Shown here: one piece after another, positions 46,542 through 58,590 of the stretch
Numbering within the stretch: the first letter of the stretch is position 1
How the letters are laid out: each line of letters begins with the position of its first letter
Assembly: GCF_000003195.3 (NCBI RefSeq)
Contig: NC_012878.2
Coordinates: forward strand, 42,739,821-42,803,820
DNA length: 64,000 nucleotides
Direction: 5' to 3'
From: Sorghum bicolor
Taxonomy: Eukaryota; Streptophyta; Magnoliopsida; Poales; Poaceae
The notes under the pieces: generated by a model
What the model saw: only the letters and a program-made list of their open reading frames with translations
Told to the model about the DNA's origin: nothing
The model's database searches: none
Made by a program: the position numbers and the translations under genes

Positions 46542-46853
46542 GGCCACTCCCAACCATCATAGTTTCTATAGATATTTATTGTAGTGCCACCTAAACATTT
46601 TGCTGTAGTGCCACCTAAACATTTTACTGATGTGGCAAGGTAGTTATTGAAGAGAGAGCAAAAATCATAGAAGTGATATAAATTGGTTGAAGTGATATAA
46701 ATTGGTTGAGAATTGAGAGAGAATGAATGTGATTGGATAAAAATTTATTCTGTAGAAACTATCCATTAATTAAGACCATAGTTTCTATATATAGTGTCTA
46801 TAAAAATTAATAGGTATAGAAGCTACATGTAGTTTCTAGAATTGGGATTGCCC
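46542..46853. mobile_element. Tourist-like MITE with internal short duplications
   Basis: 312 bp with ends GGCCACTCCCAACC and ATTGGGATTGCCC (inverted GGGCAATCCCAAT), and target duplication TTA at 46539-46541 and 46854-46856. Inside are two adjacent copies of a TGTAGTGCCACCTAAACATT block and two of GAAGTGATATAAATTGGTT. Confidence 0.75.
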
Positions 46854-46951
46854 TTATATCCCACGTCTCCTCAAAATCTTATATAGGTGATCTTCTATAA
46901 TTAGTAGTTTAGCTAATTCTTCTTCTCTCCTAGCATAACCAATATCTTTAA

Positions 46952-47088
46952 GGCTTTTTTTGGATGTTGTCGAATTCATTTCAATCCACATTTGTTGGGA
47001 CGCATTGGATTGGATTTATTTCAAGTTCCAGTCCAATTCAACTCAATACATTGCATTGATGTCAATCCTACTACCTCCAAACAAGACC
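46952..47088. mobile_element. Short Tourist-like MITE
   Basis: 137 bp. The left end GGCTTTTTTTGGATGTTG pairs with the right end CCTCCAAACAAGACC read from the other strand. The target duplication TAA is at 46949-46951 and 47089-47091. A second, inner inverted repeat (CATTGGATTGGA/ATTCAACTC region) gives a hairpin. Confidence 0.8.
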
Positions 47089-47091
47089 TAA

Positions 47092-47953
47092 AGTGGATAG
47101 AGGAAAGGAGGTGGATCTTCTACGTTGAGAGAGATGGGTGGATTTTGAGTAACTACTCACTTTGCCCTGAAAATATGAGAGTTCAAAATTTATAACAAAA
47201 AACTAGGTGAGCAAACACTCCCAAAACAATATTCACATGTATACCTATCATTAATATCTATTACCAACCCAAATATAGTAACTGAAAAAGGTTACCAAAG
47301 GTTACTAGCAGCATTTGTCTTGCTACATAAAATATCATAAAATTACTTGCATATCTTGTATTTCAGGATAGAAGAAGTACTTAAAATTTTGATATTGTGG
47401 ATAAGGTGAGTAATCTATTAGAGCAACCATAGGCTTATATTGCATATTTTTTGTATTGAGATGAGACAATTATTTTGTTGGAGATGCTCTAATGAGATAC
47501 ATATTAATAGGATATTTTGTCTCCCACAACTGATCATACAACATAATGCAAATAACAAAATATCATCAGGTCATATATGCTTACAAAAATTAACAATTCA
47601 ACCCTAACACATCACATATATTTTTCCTAACTTAGGTTGTGTTGCCTAAGACCTAGTGTAAGCTAAATCTAGTGCAAGCAACCACCTTTCCCATCGATAA
47701 GAAGGTGAAGAGATGTAAATGGGCCAAATAGACCATCAACATAGCAATATAATCAATCATAGACTATCTAGTCTAGGCTTAAAAGATTCGTCACCATGAT
47801 TTGGTGGTTTAATCTGTTTAAAAGATTATGTAAAATTAAACAAATTTCTGTTAATGGGATTCATATGAAATTTCTAGGTTCTAAACAGAGTTTAGTTTAG
47901 AGAAACGACAGCATCTAAAATCGGCCGGCGCAGCCGACCCTCTACCATCCTCC
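47092..47953. other. Spacer upstream of the PPR gene
   Basis: AT-rich, no gene seen. The last about 80 bp before the ATG become GC-rich, as in most grass gene starts. Confidence 0.4.
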
Positions 47954-49927
47954 ATGGCCGTTAAGCCCACATCTATCACCGCCGCCAGCGCCGCCGCAGC
48001 CCTCCATGGAGACCAGCAAGTCGCCGCCGCTCTACTCGCCACCGCGGGAGCCCTCCGCGGCGACGGTGATGCTATGCCCGTGCCTGGCGTTCTTCATCCT
48101 CGCCCTCATCATCATCTCCATCGCACTCACTGTCCACTTTCGCCTCTACTGCCACACCCCTCTTGCACACCTCGTCTCCCCGCACCGCTGCCCCCACCAC
48201 ATCTGACCTCCGGCTCCGCCCGCATCGCTGGCGCGGTCCTGCTTCCCAGAGGCGCGCTCCCTCTGCCGCCGCCGAGATCCCGATCCCTTACGGGTTCCCC
48301 TCTCCACGCGACACCGGCATGTGGATCTTATGACGTGCTCTGGGGCTTCGCGGCCGGAAGGTTCCTCTCCACCTCGGCTGCCTCCGGTGAAGACGGGGGC
48401 GCGTCGGAGCAGGAGGAGGCGGCGACGAGCAACCCCGAGGTCGTGGGCCGCGTCTGCGCGGCCATCGCGGACGTCGTCGCCGCCGGCGCCGACGCGAACC
48501 TGGAGGCGGCGCTATCCGCGCTCTCGCCACCGCTCTGCGAGGCTGTCGTGCTCGCTGTGCTCCACCGCTTCAAGCATGCACACAGGCCGTCCTACCGCTT
48601 CTTCAGGTGGGCCACCGCGTCCGGCGGCTTCACCCACACCACCATTACCTACTGCAAGATGTTACACATCTTAGGCAAGACGAGGCAGTTCGAGATGATG
48701 GTTGCGATAATCCAAGAGATGGGGAAGGTGGGGGCCCTGTCCATGGACGCCTTCAAGGTTGCCATTAAGTCCTTCGCTGCGGCTGGTGAAATCAAGAATG
48801 CGGTCGGCGTGTTCGAGTTAATGAAAAAGAACGGTTTTGATGATGGGGTGGAGTCATTCAATTGCTTGCTCGTTGCTTTAGCCAATGAGGGATTGGGCAG
48901 GGAGGCCAGGCAGGTGTTTGACAAAATGCATGGCCAGTACTCTCCAGACCTGCGCTCTTATACTGCACTGATGCTGGCATGGTGCAATGCGAGGAATCTG
49001 GTTGAGGCTGGGCGGGTTTGGAATGAGATGCTGGAGAAGGGAATGAAGCCAGATGTTGTCGTCCACAACACAATGATTGAGGGGTTGCTGCGTGGGCAGA
49101 GGCGACCTGAGGCCTTGAAGATGTTTGAGCTGATGAAGGCAAAGGGGCCTCCACCAAATGTGTGGACTTACACAATGTTGATCCGCGACCATTGTAAGAG
49201 GGGGAAGATGGACATGGCAATGGAGTGCTTTGAGGAGATGCAGGAGGCCAGATGCCAACCAGATGTTGCTACCTATACATGTTTGCTTGTTGGATATGGG
49301 AATGCAAAGCGAATGGACAGAGTGACTGCTGTGTTGGAGGAGATGACACAGAAGGGATGCCCCCCTGATGCTCGGACTTACAACGCACTGATTAAGCTGC
49401 TAACAAATAGGAAAATGCCAGACGATGCGGCAAGGATATACAAGAAGATGATCAAGAAAGGACTTGAGCCCACAATTCATACTTACAACATGATGATGAA
49501 GTCATATTTCCTTGGTGATAGGAACTATGCAATGGGTTGTGCAGTGTGGGAGGAGATGCACCGGAGGGGTATTTGTCCTGATGTTAACTCTTACACAGTG
49601 TTCATTAATGGGCATATACGACATGGCAGGCCAGAGGAGGCATATAAATATATTGAGGAGATGATTAATAAAGGGATGACGGCTCCACAGATAGACTATA
49701 ATAAGTTTGCTGCAGATTTTTCTAAGGCTGGGAAACCAGATATATTGTATGAGTTGGCTCTGAAAGTGAAATTTGCGGGGAAATGCGATGCATCTAATGT
49801 GTTCTTTCAGTGGGCAGATAGAATGAAGAGTCGGGTCAAGAGAACTGTACCTAATCAGATTGGTAATAGAATGTTTCGAGATTACCACACTGCCAGCAGG
49901 AATGTGGCATGCTGTCATGGTGCTTGA
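47954..49927 (+). CDS. P-class pentatricopeptide repeat (PPR) protein, probably mitochondrial
   Basis: Single-exon frame of 657 codons. From about residue 205 there are about ten 35-residue PPR motifs (for example VVVHNTMIEGLLRGQRRPEA, VWTYTMLIRDHCKRGKMDMA, VATYTCLLVGYGNAKRMDRV) to about residue 590. There is no E, DYW or SMR domain, so it is P-class. These proteins bind organelle RNA and act in its splicing, stability or translation. A GRFLSTSAAS stretch at about 134-143 is a classic mitochondrial presequence cleavage context. The first about 85 residues are low-complexity and overlap another ORF that has better codon bias (48006-48206), so the true start or an upstream splice is uncertain; the next in-frame Met after that ORF comes only near the first PPR. 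It resembles the At3g62470/At5g14820 group, by memory only. Confidence 0.88.
   Translation: MAVKPTSITAASAAAALHGDQQVAAALLATAGALRGDGDAMPVPGVLHPRPHHHLHRTHCPLSPLLPHPSCTPRLPAPLPPPHLTSGSARIAGAVLLPRGALPLPPPRSRSLTGSPLHATPACGSYDVLWGFAAGRFLSTSAASGEDGGASEQEEAATSNPEVVGRVCAAIADVVAAGADANLEAALSALSPPLCEAVVLAVLHRFKHAHRPSYRFFRWATASGGFTHTTITYCKMLHILGKTRQFEMMVAIIQEMGKVGALSMDAFKVAIKSFAAAGEIKNAVGVFELMKKNGFDDGVESFNCLLVALANEGLGREARQVFDKMHGQYSPDLRSYTALMLAWCNARNLVEAGRVWNEMLEKGMKPDVVVHNTMIEGLLRGQRRPEALKMFELMKAKGPPPNVWTYTMLIRDHCKRGKMDMAMECFEEMQEARCQPDVATYTCLLVGYGNAKRMDRVTAVLEEMTQKGCPPDARTYNALIKLLTNRKMPDDAARIYKKMIKKGLEPTIHTYNMMMKSYFLGDRNYAMGCAVWEEMHRRGICPDVNSYTVFINGHIRHGRPEEAYKYIEEMINKGMTAPQIDYNKFAADFSKAGKPDILYELALKVKFAGKCDASNVFFQWADRMKSRVKRTVPNQIGNRMFRDYHTASRNVACCHGA
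48006..48206 (+). CDS. Overlapping 66-codon ORF with a membrane segment
   Basis: ATG at 48006, in the +1 frame relative to the PPR ORF. Its codons end mostly in G or C, as in real grass exons, whereas the PPR frame over the same bases does not show this. It encodes a Pro-rich start (SPPLYSPPREPSAATVMLCP), one hydrophobic helix at about residues 22-44 (CLAFFILALIIISIALTVHF) and a short His/Cys-rich tail. It could be a small membrane protein or an upstream ORF on the PPR transcript. No family is recognised. Confidence 0.5.
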   Translation: METSKSPPLYSPPREPSAATVMLCPCLAFFILALIIISIALTVHFRLYCHTPLAHLVSPHRCPHHI

Positions 49928-52900
49928 AATTTGATTACTAAGGAGAGCTGCTACCTTTTTTTGCCATTGCCATTGTATGGTAATGTGCCATCGAAGAGTA
50001 CGTGGCTTAATATTCGTTGGGCTGACAATGTTTTTCTTGAATATGCTCCGACCGAGAATGTTGAGTCAATTGATGTTGTAGCTGTCATATTTCTCATTAG
50101 GGCAGTTTTAGATGCTTGTGTTTTTATATTGATGATTTGTATGTTCATAGCTTAGAGCTAGCTGGAAATTAAATCCACTACTCCTTGATTCCAGCAAGCA
50201 TGTTTATATTCTCTTTAATGCTAAAATGAAGCATTGAACGGCCACAAGGCTTATGCTGAATATATGTATTTCCAGATACACCCTAAAGCAAATTTGCCAT
50301 TGCTGAACAATGACTAATTTCTTCTGCTGTTTGAGATGCGTATTCACTAGAAATTTTACAGAGAATTGGATAAATAAGTTCTCAGAAGTGTGTTTGTAGC
50401 ATCAGTTCCATATAGAGTTGCATTAGGTCATTCAAAATGGCCTCTTTCTAAAATTTCAGTTGCGTACAAGTTCCTTTTCATCTGTGCTATGTTGTAGCAG
50501 ATGTCAACCTGTGCAAACTTTCATGTATGCTGTATTGGATAACTAAGTTCCTTTCACATTGTCATCAAGCCCTTATACAAAAATTAGCTGTGTTCTAACA
50601 AGGTCATTTTCATCTCCTTTGATGCTTACCATTCGATCACTTTCATCTTGTACAGTACAGCTCATGAGTCAAAACCAGCTCTTGTGTGTCATTAAGAACT
50701 GTTGATCTTAGTTTATGCAAAGTGAAGGACCCAAGGACATTACCTTTGATCTTTTGTGCTGTGTGGAACTGTCAGAGATTTCTGTATCAACGATTTGAGG
50801 CTGGTATAGTAGTTCTTGCACTGACATTAAACTGTTGCCTGTTGGGAATGTTAAAGATGTGGCATGCTTGGTCTGGTCGGGATATTCTTGTGTCATCCTT
50901 CCAGATCAAGCTTTAGTATATAATTTTGACCTGATGATTAAAAAAAATCGAACACCAGTCAAAAAAATCTAAAAGATAGAGAGCACTGAATATTTAATTA
51001 TTTCTGATACCTTTTAACATTCTTCAAGACACTTAAGGTTACTGTTCTTTCACGGTTTCACCTACTAATTCTAGCTTCTAAATGCTTCTTTACCACTCAT
51101 TATTTGACACGTGGCATTTAGCAATCTATTAAGAAAGCTATTCGTGGGTACCAGGCAAATTGAACTACAGATCTTGTTTCGTCTTTTCAGGTCAACTTTA
51201 AGAATTGTGACCTGACATTCAAAAAAAATTGTTCAAGATACAAGGCCACATGCTTAATTATGTTTGATGCCTTTTAACATTCTTCAAGACACACCTAAAG
51301 CATATTGCTCTTTGATTAGCACCTGTAACTTACAAAATCTATTTTACTATTTTATTATCACTCATTGTTTTGGCTTTTGAGATCAATGCATTTATCACAT
51401 TGTGTTAAGAAAAACTTATTATTCACATGGTAATATGATACAGCTCCCTATTGTTTAGGCTTGTTTGTTTCTTTGATTAAATTAGCTACCTGAGTTATTT
51501 CTTTGTTTCTTTTTTCATGCCATGACAAAGAAAACACCATCATTATCAAATATTTAAATGCCTAGAGTTGGGAAAAGTTTGACTATAATATTGACTTCTT
51601 TCGTGGTCTGAGTGGAGTTTTTGCAGCTATTCACAGACTGTAAAGTTCATGCACTGCGCTCCTTTGTGGACACACTTTCTGTTAACAAAATGCTACACAG
51701 TTGCATTCGACTTACCTTGTGAAGTTGTGATTGTGCTGGAGCTCTGTTGCCGTGGTTCTTTGACATTTGTTGGTCCTTTGTGCATTAGATCTGCATTATG
51801 CATTATGCTGTTCTCTATTGATCTCTACAGTGCTTATTGTGGAGATCACTTACAAGTTAGTAATTTTTCTTCCCTCCAAACTTTCAGTTCCATCATATTA
51901 CACATTCTTGAAATGTTCTTGTCTTCTTATACTCGGTATTCCTGTAAATAGATTTAAACAAGGGTACAAGACAACAAACCTTAATAAATGTATCACAGCA
52001 CATGCAGATCTTTTGGTCTACCGTGTGATGAGTGTTTCCAGCTTGGCACTCAGTTGGTATGAGGCTAACAAATATCTACTATTGAGTTTGTTAGTTCCCG
52101 TGACTCTGGGCACTGCTTCACCATTTTGCGACTTTGGTGTGCTTATTATGTTTGATTGGCTCAATTTTCTATATTCCAATCCCTGCTCCTAGTTAATTCT
52201 GATAGCTGCAGTCTGCAGATCTTGTTTTCTATTGCTTCACTCCTGGATTAATCTGTCTGGATCACTAGATTGGTAGGATAAAACTGGAAGCAATGAGAAT
52301 GGCATGACTCTGAGCCTGAATTTTGCGCAAGATCCGGCTGTTCATTTGGTTCAAATCTTTGCTTCTGAACTGCATCTGCTGGCATTGAGTTATTTACTTT
52401 CTTTAGTACTTCTGTGGTCTTTGTACAGACTGCACTATTTATGTCCAGTCGTCACTATTTAGTGTATTTCACGTGAATAAATACATAAGGCTGTGAAACT
52501 TGACCTGGATTCATGTATTGTCCTAATTTATGTAAAAAAAAAAAAATCTGACAACCTGGATGTACGATTGTTCTAACATAGAAACTCTGTGCCCAGAGTA
52601 CAAGCAAGATAGCAGTAAATTGTTCTTCCTCTGTCACTGATTGACATAATTTTTTTATTTGAGGTGTTATGTACAAGTGCCATTTTCATTGTTATCTTGC
52701 TTAGTTTCTCCGGTTGCCGCCACTTGCTAGTGGAAAAGAATTACAGGATGATAAATGATGAAGCACAGTGCTCTGTTAGTTATGTTTTTTCTTCCTTTGT
52801 TGAGGTTACCTTAGGATTTTGACACTGAAATTTCCCTCTAAATTATAGACTTGATAGATTAAATCATCTCCTTGATACCACCACCATCAACTATGAAAAA

Positions 52901-53373
52901 ATTGATGAATATGAATGTTTTGACTTGATTCCATTTTATCTTCTCCTTATTTGAGCTTATATTCTTCTTTCTTTTACAGAGGAAAACCAAAAGCAAATAA
53001 GTGTAACCTTATATTCTTATTGAAGGTATGCATAATGTTCTGTTTGAACATTCCCTAGCAGCATAATGAACGTTCGGAAAAGCAGGAATAAAATGCTGCT
53101 GTTTTTCACTGCACCAACGGTATGTATACTGAAAGTTTACAAATGATGTTCTGTTTGAAAAATTCCCCAGTAATACATAATGTACATCTGTACAACCTTC
53201 CATAAGATTCATTTAAATTCATTGGCTTAATGAATATTAATAACTAGCTGGTCCTTCTCGTGGTCACGCATATAATTCATATAGTTGATGCATTTCTTCT
53301 TTGGTCCTGTAGAAATAGAGAGAAAAAAGAGGAGAAAGCTCAGCATGTTTTGATTCGACTATAATCTGCGCCC
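49928..53373. other. Spacer between the PPR and RING-CH genes
   Basis: T-rich DNA without a convincing coding frame. The first part is likely PPR 3' untranslated sequence, possibly with 3' introns. An imperfect duplication carries CCTTTTAACATTCTTCAAGA at about 51,011 and 51,275. A shorter one has GTTCTGTTTGAA at about 53,037 and 53,147. The last 100-200 bp before 53,374 are probably the 3' untranslated region of the minus-strand gene. Confidence 0.4.
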
Positions 53374-56300
53374 TCAAGAAATCAGTGAACAGGAGTCAGG
53401 ACTAACCTCCAGCAGCTGCAACCGATACTGCCTCTGCCCATTCTGGACGATGCGAATCAGCCGCATGACAACATAGAGCGGCAGCAGGATACCAGCAGCA
53501 CGAAGTAAGTACATCTGCAAAGAAACATAGGCTCAGCTTATACTCCATCAAATCAGGTTACTTAAACCTTTTTTCCTTCTGGGTCATGCCAACAGTGAAC
53601 TCACTGTCAGGAGACTGAACGCGCAGTGATCTGCTGCTTCAACCGTCACTACTGCAACCAGATGCCATGCCAACAGCATAATGGTGAACTGCACAGGATT
53701 GCAGAAGTCAGAATCCAGTGGACAGACAGCATGGATCAGGACTCGTCCTGAACTGAAGGACGGTTATTTCAATTCGCTGCATGACTTCAAACACTTTATA
53801 CCGTGATCGCCAGCGACCGGCACCATGTGGCGCATTGATCTGCGGCGTAGGAGCACCTGGTGTAATCTGCACCGTCAATGGAGCCCTCCGGAGATTCCAA
53901 AGGTTGCATGTCCTCATGTTCACTACACGATCAGTTGACAGAAGAGTTCCATTTACTGACAAAATTTAGATGGTTGCCAATTTGACCGGACTCGCAGTAT
54001 AGAAAGTATACAGGCCCACTTGAATGAATGCATTTTTAATTTTAACTAGTTTAATGGGTTTTGAAAGAATGGATGGTTAGTTAACATTCTCAAATTCAAA
54101 TTTTGGTCTGAAGTTTCTGGACGAAATTAAAATTCCAAGTCCTTGGTCACCACTAATAAGTAATAACTAGGTTTCCGTAACTGGAGCGCTTTGACAAATG
54201 GTGAATCTAGTGGCTGCAGTGCATAGTTGCGTGAAGATGCAATGGGTTAATGTTATGTATTGTGACTGAGGACACCAAGTGGCCGGAACATTAGCTGGAG
54301 GTGCTAGGTGGATGTGCATTGACAGTGTCTGTGATTTGGTTTTGGACACACGCTTTTGACAGGACCACTCTTTCTTGCCCATGCAACAGCACAGCTCAGT
54401 CACAGGTCATACATACCGTTGAGTGCAGCTGTCTTTTCTGTTCATTGTTGCAATGAAGAGGGTATTTCTAGTAGCTATCACATTGCTAGTTAAGCGCATA
54501 CCAGCATATTATGCATATATAATTGCTGCATAAGCTCTATGAAAACCTCTATCGCCAACTTATATCTTCTATGCAATTTTGGTGTACTCCCAAATGTCGA
54601 TTGGTTCGTTGAGGGCGGCGAAAGCGCCAGTTTCCAAACAGCAATTTGCTTAGATGTGTCTTGCTATGAGATCGTAGATGGTTTATGCTCCAGACCCTGT
54701 GGTATACCTGGATGCAAAAGATATGCTTTGCCTTGGCATGAAGTAGCTGGGTAGGACTTGGGTCTACCAGTCTGGCCATTTTAAATGTGTAGTGGTGACA
54801 TGCATGGATCAGATCTCATCAACCTCCGGTTGTTAGCAGCCTAATCGCTTTTGTCGGGGTTTGAATGACTGTATGCTGTTCGAAAACAATGTGCTACCTA
54901 ATGATCTGTACGTTTCCGTTGAAGGGCGGGCATCTCTGTTACTGCTGCTGGAGGACATGGCAGTTAGTTGCATGACACTAGCCAGCTAAGCTAATGTGAT
55001 GTAGCATATACATGCTCAACATGTACTTGTTAATTTGACAAAAGTGCTTTGAGATTCGTGTATTTTTACTCTCTCACTGCTACTTCACACTTCCCCACTA
55101 TGCTTCACACTACCAATTTGGATTACATGCAATATTGGACGATGAGGATGCACATGTTGAATATGTATGCACCAAAAACTGTGTTCTAAATATAGTCAGC
55201 TAGGACATAGTACATTATACTCCCTCTGAATAGGATTTAGAAGTCGTTAAGACAACAACACGGTCTCCAAAGCACAACTTTGATTCTTATTTTTATAAAA
55301 ATATTTAGGGAAAAAAGATATATGTATATTTTTATGAAAATATTTAAATCTATTCATATAATTTTCACATTTACAAACTTAATTAGCAATTTAAAAATTA
55401 TTGATGATTTATATTCTTAATGTTTGACCTAAACATAGGTCTTGTTTACTTCCACCAAAAAATCCAAAATTTTTCAAGATTCCCCGTCACATCGAATCTT
55501 TAGACGCATGCATGGAGTATTAAATATAAACGAAAATAAAAACTAATTGCACAGTTTGGTCGAAATTGACGAGACGAATCTTTTGAGCCTAGTTAGTCCA
55601 TAATTGGACAATAATTACCACAAACAAACGAAAGTGCTACAGTGTCACGAAATTTTTCACTTCGGGAACTAAACAAGGCCATACTCTAAAATCCTATACG
55701 GAGGAGGGAGTATGTTTTTTTATTAATCCATCAGCCTGTGAGTCGATTGGACAATGCAATAGATTGTGTAGATAGAGGCAAGAATGTGTGCATGTGTAGA
55801 GACTAGAGAGAAACTACCTGATAGTGACCGCAGTTTCAATCGCCGGAGTTTTCTTTGGAGGCATTGTGTAGCCTGGCTCGAAATTCTGGAAGCAGAAAAA
55901 AAGATAAACATCAATTTTCCTTTCCTTTCCTTTTAGAAGATATAGCTTAGACCAAAAGGATGAATATATAATGTTTTCTTATGGTTCTGGCCGATGTTTG
56001 TAATAAAGTGTGCTATTCATGATTCACATGTCATTGCTGAAGAAGGGCCGGCACAAGGTATATAGCTAATATTTTACACCACATTGCACTTGCTTACGGT
56101 TGAAAGGTAGACCTACTTTGTTCACCCTCAAAGAAATATCTCTTTGCTTAGGTTTCACGAACCATGTACATGTCAACTCTTAATTGCAGTCCATAAAGAA
56201 GGAAAAGTGAGCTTAGCTGACACCTTTCCCACTAACTACAACTTTCTAGCCACCCACAAAGAAAAGCAGCATTTCAGCAAACCAACCTGAAGGCAAATCT

Positions 56301-56671
56301 CACAGAGGGTGCTCCCCTTCTCATCACACCATCTCTGCACACATCCCCTGTGAGCATACTGCATGCATTTTGCATACGCACGGTTTCACGTTACATTAGC
56401 ATACCAATGTCAAAACACCATCATGCAGTAGTTTCAAGTAAGAAAATTGCCTCAAGAAACCTAGACCAAGAATTTGAATGATGTGTGTTTAGTTCCTATG
56501 TACCTTGAGAGAGCCGGAGCATCCACAAGGAGACTCCATGATCGCGCGCCCTTCGTTCTCTTCCTCGTGGCAGATCCTACACTGCATCAGGTAACCCAAG
56601 GAGGAAGAAGATGAAGGCAGCTCTTCTTCATGCTCCATTTCTTTCTCCCTTCCAGTGATCTCCCTTCCCAC
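53374..56671 (-). CDS. RING-CH (RINGv) membrane E3 ubiquitin ligase
   Basis: Minus strand, six exons: 56671-56504, 56358-56287, 55885-55818, 53922-53802, 53688-53605, 53514-53374. Splice sites are GT...AG and phases agree; 217 residues from the first ATG. Exons 1-2 encode a C4HC3 RING-CH finger ([30 protein letters not shown]). Exon 3 has the [12 protein letters not shown] linker typical of the plant DUF3675 group. Exons 5 and 6 supply two hydrophobic segments ([13 protein letters not shown] and [15 protein letters not shown]). Such proteins transfer ubiquitin at membranes. A TATA-like box only about 32 bp before the first ATG suggests translation starts at the second Met (56638), giving 206 residues. 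Exon 4 was found by frame and phase; it is the least certain exon. Confidence 0.85.
55220..55710. mobile_element. Stowaway-like MITE in intron 3 of the RING-CH gene, interrupted by another MITE
   Basis: The left end CTCCCTCTGAATAGGATTT pairs with the right end AATCCTATACGGAGGAGGGAG. TA flanks both sides (55218-55219, 55711-55712). Without the nested 243-bp element it is about 245 bp. Confidence 0.85.
55438..55680. mobile_element. Tourist-like MITE nested in the Stowaway MITE
   Basis: 243 bp, from GGTCTTGTTTACTTCC to GGAACTAAACAAGGCC; same family and length as 33846-34088. ATA flanks both sides (55435-55437, 55681-55683), a slight departure from the usual TAA/TTA target. Confidence 0.9.
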
Positions 56672-56702
56672 GCTTGCAATGCACCGAGGAAGAAGAAGGG
56701 GC

Positions 56703-56710
56703 TTTAAATA
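56703..56710 (-). promoter_or_regulatory. TATA box of the RING-CH gene
   Basis: TATTTAAA on the minus strand within GGCTATTTAAAGCCCC. With initiation about 30 bp downstream, the transcript would begin close to 56673, right at the first ATG. Confidence 0.6.
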
Positions 56711-57568
56711 GCCATGGAGGCAGCAGTCACTTCATGTCCTCATGGGAGGATTAGGATAATCCAAATGCCACCCCACCCACTGCTTACCAACCACTGTTAA
56801 GAGGGACCCAACCACCTTTTTGGTTTGTTCCTTTAGCTAGTAATTTAAACAAGCTGCCCATCGAAGGAAAAATGAAGAAAAGGAACACCAGCTGTTATCA
56901 GTATCATCTCCACCCATCATAACTACTGGACGATTGTTAGGCACGTAATCTTTGGCTTTTGAAGCTTAGTGGATGATAGTTGGATACTGCTATCATTGCA
57001 GCAGAACAAGGGAGAGACACCAATCAACAGCTAGAAGGATGAAACTCAGATACGGGTCTTTTCGAACTATATATACAATTATACATCAACATATACTGTT
57101 TCTGCCACACCGTCTATACGTGCCATCTTTCCCTTGGCTTGCATTATTATCATTGCTTTGGGTGACTTCCCTTCATAAAAGCACAACTGCTCTGTTTGTC
57201 CTGTACTATAGTGTGTTCTATGAATTTTAAGACAACTTAAAGAAACACTCAAACAACACATGTACCCATAGATTATTCTAATTATAGAGTTTCTCCTCAA
57301 ATTGTGGCTTTCTTTTTAACAAATCTTGCCAAGTCGAAACATAGTCATTACGTAGAATACATTGTATTTTAATATAAATTTTAGAAGTCACAATGCACTC
57401 TGTTTCAAGACGGAGGGAGTAGAAAATATCTATTAGAAAAAGGCCAATATATGTAGTTGTACATGTTAGAGATTAGATGGATAACTAGAATTATTAATAA
57501 TCCATCTGTCTTGAAAGATATATAGTATGAAAACATTCAAAATTTGTCCCAAAGGATAAAAAAAATTA
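56711..57568. other. Spacer upstream of the RING-CH gene
   Basis: No gene seen. A lone Stowaway-type end (GACGGAGGGAGTA) at about 57408-57420 lacks a matching partner and is probably a MITE remnant. Confidence 0.4.
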
Positions 57569-57696
57569 GGATGTATTTGCCTGCACCTGTATCCACGTCA
57601 ATCCATATATATTGGGGTGAAATATTAACTAATTTCACTCCAATCCATCAGAACATACATGAATTGAGGTGGATACGAGTGCAGCCAAACAAGCCT
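57569..57696. mobile_element. Short Tourist-like MITE
   Basis: 128 bp. GGATGTATTTGCCTGCACC on the left pairs with GGTTGTTTGGCTGCACTCG-type sequence from the right end (AGTGCAGCCAAACAAGCC). TTA flanks it at 57566-57568 and 57697-57699. Confidence 0.6.
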
Positions 57697-58590
57697 TTAG
57701 ATGAAATAACCCTAGACTCAGTTATAAATGAAAGGCAACGTTAACATGCACGCTATAAGGAAAATGGCATATAGCTAGAACCTGTTTGATTTTGGTGATT
57801 GTATGATAACATGATCAATTGCACTAATGATGTTTGCTAGTATATAAGGTATTTAGTTCAAATAGATGCAAGGATGGCTTGGACAAAGACTACATAAAGA
57901 TCTCGTCATCAACACATAGATCAAGAAGCCGACATCAAGTAGAAGAAATCCTATCAAGAAGACATGAAGAAACAAATCAAATGGGACACCGAACAATATC
58001 ATCGGTCTTTTTTACAAAGGACAACAAAAGCTTTGCCATAATTTTTATTAAAAGAAGAAAAAAAAGGGATGACGGCCCAGTTTTGTTTGAGTGAAAACTG
58101 AATAAAAAAACTACCGGACTAGAGTACAGCGACCAACAACTCAAGCACACGAAGACCGACTACTAAAACAATATCACCAGAATTCTCCGATGATATCTTG
58201 CTCAATAGCGCCTGAATTTAGGCTATAATTAACCCACACCTAGCTAGTGTTTAGTCCACCCGTCCAACACTCATCAGAATTCTCCAGTGGTGTGGGTGTT
58301 TACAACGATGGTAGGCTTAAGCCAACTGTTTGTGTAATTATTTATGCATGTGATTTTCAAGTGAGACGTTACCATTTCCACTGCCTTTTACACCGATGAT
58401 TCACAATGCCGCCAATGGAATAAAAAATGTTGTTTGTACAAACATTTTCTATACTAGTAATTGTTGAATTTACATATAGTGTTTTCTCTTTGATATATAT
58501 AAATCATAAAAGAGATGCTGCAGAACATTATTATGTACATACTCTTTGCCACATGTATTTATCCACGATACATGCTTTTAGGGAACATCT
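57697..58590. other. Spacer with probable decayed retrotransposon DNA
   Basis: The stretch 57,780-58,280 has the look of an old LTR or leader (for example GAACCTGTTTGATTTTGGTGA near the start), and the block CAGAATTCTCC occurs twice (about 58,180 and 58,277). No domain or boundary is readable. Confidence 0.3.

Noticed and set aside
49502..49918. Antisense ORF of 138 codons
   Set aside because: Shadow of the PPR repeats; no start context or codon bias of its own.
51649..52192. ORFs of 100 and 141 codons in the spacer
   Set aside because: T-rich hydrophobic translations without family motifs, in two overlapping frames, and no splice partners.
57408..57420. A complete Stowaway MITE ending at 57420
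   Set aside because: Only one terminus is recognisable; no matching left end with TA was found.
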